Part shown: piece after piece, positions 61,335-64,000 of the stretch
How the letters are laid out: the number at the start of each line of letters is the position of its first letter
How positions within the stretch are numbered: position 1 is the first letter of the stretch
From: Pseudomonas moorei
GTDB taxonomy: Bacteria > Pseudomonadota > Gammaproteobacteria > Pseudomonadales > Pseudomonadaceae
DNA: 64,000 nt
Assembly: GCF_008801475.1 (NCBI RefSeq)
Contig: NZ_VZPP01000008.1
Coordinates: 186,001 to 250,000, forward strand
Direction: 5' to 3'
Translations under genes and position numbers: made by a program
Notes under the pieces: generated by a model
What the model was told of the DNA's origin: nothing
Seen by the model: only the letters and a program-made list of their open reading frames with translations
Database searches by the model: none

Positions 61335-62432
61335 ATGATCAAAACACCCTATTACCTCATCGATAAGCAGAAGCTTCTGGTCAACATGCAGAAGATCGCC
61401 TACGTGCGCGAACAGTCCGGAGCCAAGGCCTTGCTGGCGCTCAAGTGCTTCGCGACCTGGTCAGTGTTCGACTTGATGCAGCAATACATGGACGGCACCA
61501 CGTCGTCTTCGCTGTACGAGCTCAAACTCGGTCGGCAGAAGTTCGAAGGCGAGACCCATGCCTACAGCGTGGCCTGGGCCGACGACGAGATCGAGGAGAT
61601 GCTCGAGAACTGCGACAAGATCATCTTCAATTCCATCAGCCAGCTGCAACGTTTTGCCAAGCGTTCAGAAGGCAAAATCCGCGGCCTGCGGGTCAACCCG
61701 CAAGTAAGCAGCTCCGATTATCTGCTGGCCGACCCGGCGCGCCCGTTCAGCCGTCTGGGCGAGTGGGACCCGGTGAAGATCGAAGGTGTCATCGACCAGA
61801 TCTCCGGTTTCATGTTCCACAACAACTGCGAGAACAGCGACTTCGGCCTGTTCGACCAAATGCTGTGCACCATCGAAGAGCGCTTCGGCGAGCTGCTGCA
61901 CAAGGTCGACTGGGTCAGTCTGGGCGGCGGCATTCACTTCACCGGTGAAGGCTATGCGCTGGACGCGTTCTGCGCGCGGCTCAAGGCGTTCTCGCAAAAG
62001 TACGGCGTGCAGGTCTACCTGGAGCCGGGCGAAGCGGCGATCACCAACAGCGCCTCGCTGGAAGTGACCGTGCTCGACACCCTCTACAACGGCAAGCACC
62101 TGGCGGTGGTGGACAGCTCCATCGAAGCCCATCTGCTTGACCTGCTGATTTATCGCCTCAACGCCAAGCTGGCGCCGAGCGAGGGTGATCACACCTACAT
62201 GGTGTGCGGCAAGTCGTGCCTGGCCGGGGACATCTTCGGCGAGTACCAATTTGATCGTCCGCTGGCCATCGGCGATCGACTGTCGTTCATCGACACTGCG
62301 GGTTACACCATGGTCAAGAAGAACTGGTTCAACGGCCTGAAAATGCCATCCATCGTTGTGAAACAACTCGACGGTACAGTCGAAGTGGTTCGCGAATTTG
62401 GTTATGAAGACTACCTGTCCAGCCTTTCGTAA
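61335..62432 (+). CDS. nspC: Carboxynorspermidine/carboxyspermidine decarboxylase
   Basis: 365 residues from ATG 61335, eight bases after GGAGG. MIKTPYYLIDKQKLLVNMQKI is the family N-terminus. The PLP lysine is in LLALKCFATWSVFDLM (K37); VSLGGGIHFTGEGY and YLEPGEAAI bind the PLP phosphate; CGKSCLAGDIFGEYQF holds the catalytic-site Cys and Asp of fold-III decarboxylases. It removes CO2 from carboxynorspermidine or carboxyspermidine to give triamines. It is followed by the matching synthase gene; the order decarboxylase-synthase is the reverse of that in Vibrio. Confidence 0.93.
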   Translation: MIKTPYYLIDKQKLLVNMQKIAYVREQSGAKALLALKCFATWSVFDLMQQYMDGTTSSSLYELKLGRQKFEGETHAYSVAWADDEIEEMLENCDKIIFNSISQLQRFAKRSEGKIRGLRVNPQVSSSDYLLADPARPFSRLGEWDPVKIEGVIDQISGFMFHNNCENSDFGLFDQMLCTIEERFGELLHKVDWVSLGGGIHFTGEGYALDAFCARLKAFSQKYGVQVYLEPGEAAITNSASLEVTVLDTLYNGKHLAVVDSSIEAHLLDLLIYRLNAKLAPSEGDHTYMVCGKSCLAGDIFGEYQFDRPLAIGDRLSFIDTAGYTMVKKNWFNGLKMPSIVVKQLDGTVEVVREFGYEDYLSSLS

Positions 62433-62461
62433 ATCGGACAGATAAAGGAGAGATAACGCAA

Positions 62462-63700
62462 TTGAAAAAGAACGTTCTTATCATTGGTGCAGGAGGTGTC
62501 GCCAAGGTGGTGGCCCACAAGTGCGCGCAGCACAACGACGAACTCGGTCGTATTGCCATCGCGTCGCGCAACATCTCCAAATGCCAGGCCATCATCGACA
62601 GCATCAAGGCAAAGGGCAGCCTCAAACAGCCTGCTGACATCAAGGCTTTCGCGCTGAACGCCCTGGATGTCGAAGCGACCAAGTCGCTGATCCGCGAAAC
62701 CGGATCGCAAATCGTCATCAACGTCGGTTCCGCGTTCCTCAACATGTCGGTGCTGCGTGCCTGCATCGATACCGGCGTGGCCTACCTGGACACCGCCATT
62801 CACGAAGAGCCGGGCAAGGTCTGCGAGACGCCGCCCTGGTATGGCAACTACGAGTGGAACCACCTCGAAGAGTGCAATCAGAAGAACATCACCGCCATTC
62901 TGGGTGTGGGTTTCGACCCGGGTGTGGTCAACGCATACGCCGCGCTGGCGCAACAACAGTATTTCGACCGCATTGATTCGATCGACATTCTCGACGTCAA
63001 TGCCGGTTCCCACGGCAAGTATTTCGCCACCAATTTCGACCCGGAAATCAATTTCCGCGAATTCACCGGACAGGTCTGGAGCTGGCAGAACAGCCAGTGG
63101 ACCAGCAACACCATGTTCGAAGTCAAACGCACCGACGACCTGCCGGTCGTAGGGGCGCAGAACCTGTACCTGACCGGCCACGATGAAGTGCACTCGCTGT
63201 CGAAAAACCTCGACGTGCCCAACGTGCGTTTCTGGATGAGTTTCGGCGAGCACTACATCAATGTGTTCACCGTGCTCAGGAACCTCGGCCTGCTCTCGGA
63301 GCAACCGGTCAAGACCGCCGAAGGCCTGGAAGTTGTGCCGCTCAAAGTGGTCAAGGCCGTGCTGCCTGACCCGAGCTCGCTGGCACCCGGCTACACCGGC
63401 AAGACCTGCATCGGCGATCTGGTCAAGGGCACCAAGGATGGACAACCGCGCGAGGTGTTCATCTACAACGTGGCCGATCATGAAGACGCCTTTGCGGAAA
63501 CCGACAGCCAGGGCATTTCCTATACGGCTGGCGTGCCGCCGGTGGCCGCAGCGCTGCTGGTCGCCCGAGGCGAGTGGGACGTGCAACGTATGGTCAACGT
63601 CGAGGAGCTGTCGGCTGAGCCGTTCCTCACGGCACTGGACATGATGGGCCTCCCGACCCGCATCAAGGACGAGAATGGAGACCGTCCCTGGAACGCCTGA
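62462..63700 (+). CDS. Carboxynorspermidine synthase (saccharopine dehydrogenase family)
   Basis: 412 residues starting with TTG 62462, 11 bases after AAGGAG. NAD(P) loop KNVLIIGAGGVAKVVAHKC (3-21); the saccharopine-dehydrogenase-like body includes VINVGSAFLNMSVLRACIDTGVAYLDTAIHE, ILGVGFDPGVVNAYAALAQ and HYINVFTVLRNLGLL. The enzyme reductively couples aspartate 4-semialdehyde to a diamine (diaminopropane or putrescine), feeding NspC. It draws on the same aspartate semialdehyde pool as the dehydrogenase pair at the other end of the window. Spacing to nspC is 29 bases; a terminator follows. Confidence 0.92.
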   Translation: MKKNVLIIGAGGVAKVVAHKCAQHNDELGRIAIASRNISKCQAIIDSIKAKGSLKQPADIKAFALNALDVEATKSLIRETGSQIVINVGSAFLNMSVLRACIDTGVAYLDTAIHEEPGKVCETPPWYGNYEWNHLEECNQKNITAILGVGFDPGVVNAYAALAQQQYFDRIDSIDILDVNAGSHGKYFATNFDPEINFREFTGQVWSWQNSQWTSNTMFEVKRTDDLPVVGAQNLYLTGHDEVHSLSKNLDVPNVRFWMSFGEHYINVFTVLRNLGLLSEQPVKTAEGLEVVPLKVVKAVLPDPSSLAPGYTGKTCIGDLVKGTKDGQPREVFIYNVADHEDAFAETDSQGISYTAGVPPVAAALLVARGEWDVQRMVNVEELSAEPFLTALDMMGLPTRIKDENGDRPWNA

Positions 63701-63739
63701 AGTTCACTTAGCCTGTGAGCCTCATTGCCCGCTCCAAAA

Positions 63740-63766
63740 AAAAGCCGCTCACTGAGCGGCTTTTTT
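63740..63766 (+). terminator. Terminator after the carboxynorspermidine operon
   Basis: GCCGCT (63744-63749) pairs with AGCGGC (63755-63760), with A-tract before and six T after, so it can work in both directions. Confidence 0.9.
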
Positions 63767-63820
63767 CGTTTTTTGTCCCGCCCCGAATAAGGTTTACACC
63801 TTCTGACTTCTTTTCAGGAA

Positions 63821-64000
63821 GGTGCAATAGATCCTGGCACGAAGCGCAGTCAGCGAAATTACACGCTGGCTTTTAAATTGTCGGTCGTCGACCAGGTCGA
63901 GGCAGACAACAGCGGTCTTTCCACAGTGGCCCAGGCGGCAGGCATGGGAACCGTGACCGAAGAAATGAACTGGGGGAAATATCCACGGACACAATCCCAG
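63821..64000 (+). pseudogene. IS3-type transposase OrfA fragment
   Basis: An open frame without a start codon reads GTKRSQRNYTLAFKLSVVDQVE (63839-63901), closely resembling the N-terminus of IS3-family OrfA proteins. After DQVE the sequence no longer follows the transposase pattern. It runs to the window edge, so it is either a truncated remnant or a diverged copy; terminal inverted repeats were not found. Confidence 0.45.

Noticed and set aside
62411..63586. 391-codon open frame on the minus strand
   Set aside because: Antisense to the carboxynorspermidine synthase gene; no motif and no ribosome-binding site.

Overview
The window looks like chromosomal DNA of a fluorescens-type Pseudomonas. 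The GC content is high. The gene families are typical of pseudomonads: an OprD porin, a GntP permease, a GlxA regulator, an HxlR-MFS pair, carboxynorspermidine genes and many AraC/RpiR/DeoR-controlled catabolic loci. No rRNA, tRNA, CRISPR array, prophage or complete insertion sequence was seen. The only mobile trace is a short IS3-type OrfA fragment at the right edge. Most genes sit in small operons for scavenging nutrients or osmolytes, plus single-gene stress and envelope functions.

Layout, left half. 0-2.5 kb: a short homoserine dehydrogenase (5' end outside the window) and an aldehyde dehydrogenase, together able to take homoserine to aspartate. 2.6-12 kb: a methyltransferase, a His-rich mini-lipoprotein, a DUF4337 membrane protein, a winged-helix/TPR regulator divergent from an SDR and a periplasmic cupin, an AT-rich acyltransferase, a divergent MFS/HxlR pair with a clear operator, and a K+ channel. 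12-20 kb: arylsulfatase with a secreted 2H phosphoesterase, an SMR pump, a SLAC1/TehA channel, GlxA, MAPEG, a diiron protein and its divergent AraC regulator. 20-25 kb: an RpiR regulator and a complete polar amino-acid ABC importer carrying an AstE/AspA-type deacylase gene. 25.6-31.9 kb: a complete four-carbon acid-sugar (threonate/erythronate) pathway ltnD-otnK-otnC-gntP-otnI with a DeoR regulator. 32.1-34.4 kb: a P1B-5-like metal ATPase with a C-terminal hemerythrin domain.

Right half. 34.5-50.7 kb is the most unusual stretch. It holds two paralogous small K+ channels each next to a SulP anion transporter, a beta-carbonic anhydrase, two exported YtcJ-type amidohydrolases, a DUF2252 protein, a tandem-CAP secreted protein, an outer-membrane MetA-like protein and a decayed arylsulfatase. 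Three perfect ANR/FNR boxes (TTGAT-N4-ATCAA) occur in 10 kb of it, all in intergenic DNA, so I infer an oxygen-limitation regulon for anion/bicarbonate, K+ and amide handling. 51.3-57.4 kb: an OprD porin, MFS permease, AraC regulator and an overlapping pair of dehydrogenases (opine-dehydrogenase family and 3-hydroxyacyl-CoA-dehydrogenase family), which I read as an uncharacterised catabolic operon. 57.9-60.6 kb: a secreted SGNH hydrolase and a four-repeat membrane protein. 61.3-63.7 kb: carboxynorspermidine decarboxylase and synthase (polyamine synthesis), then a terminator and the IS3 trace.

Starts were chosen by ribosome-binding sites, signal peptides and family length; several differ from the longest open frame. 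All family assignments come from reading motifs by eye; no database search was run.
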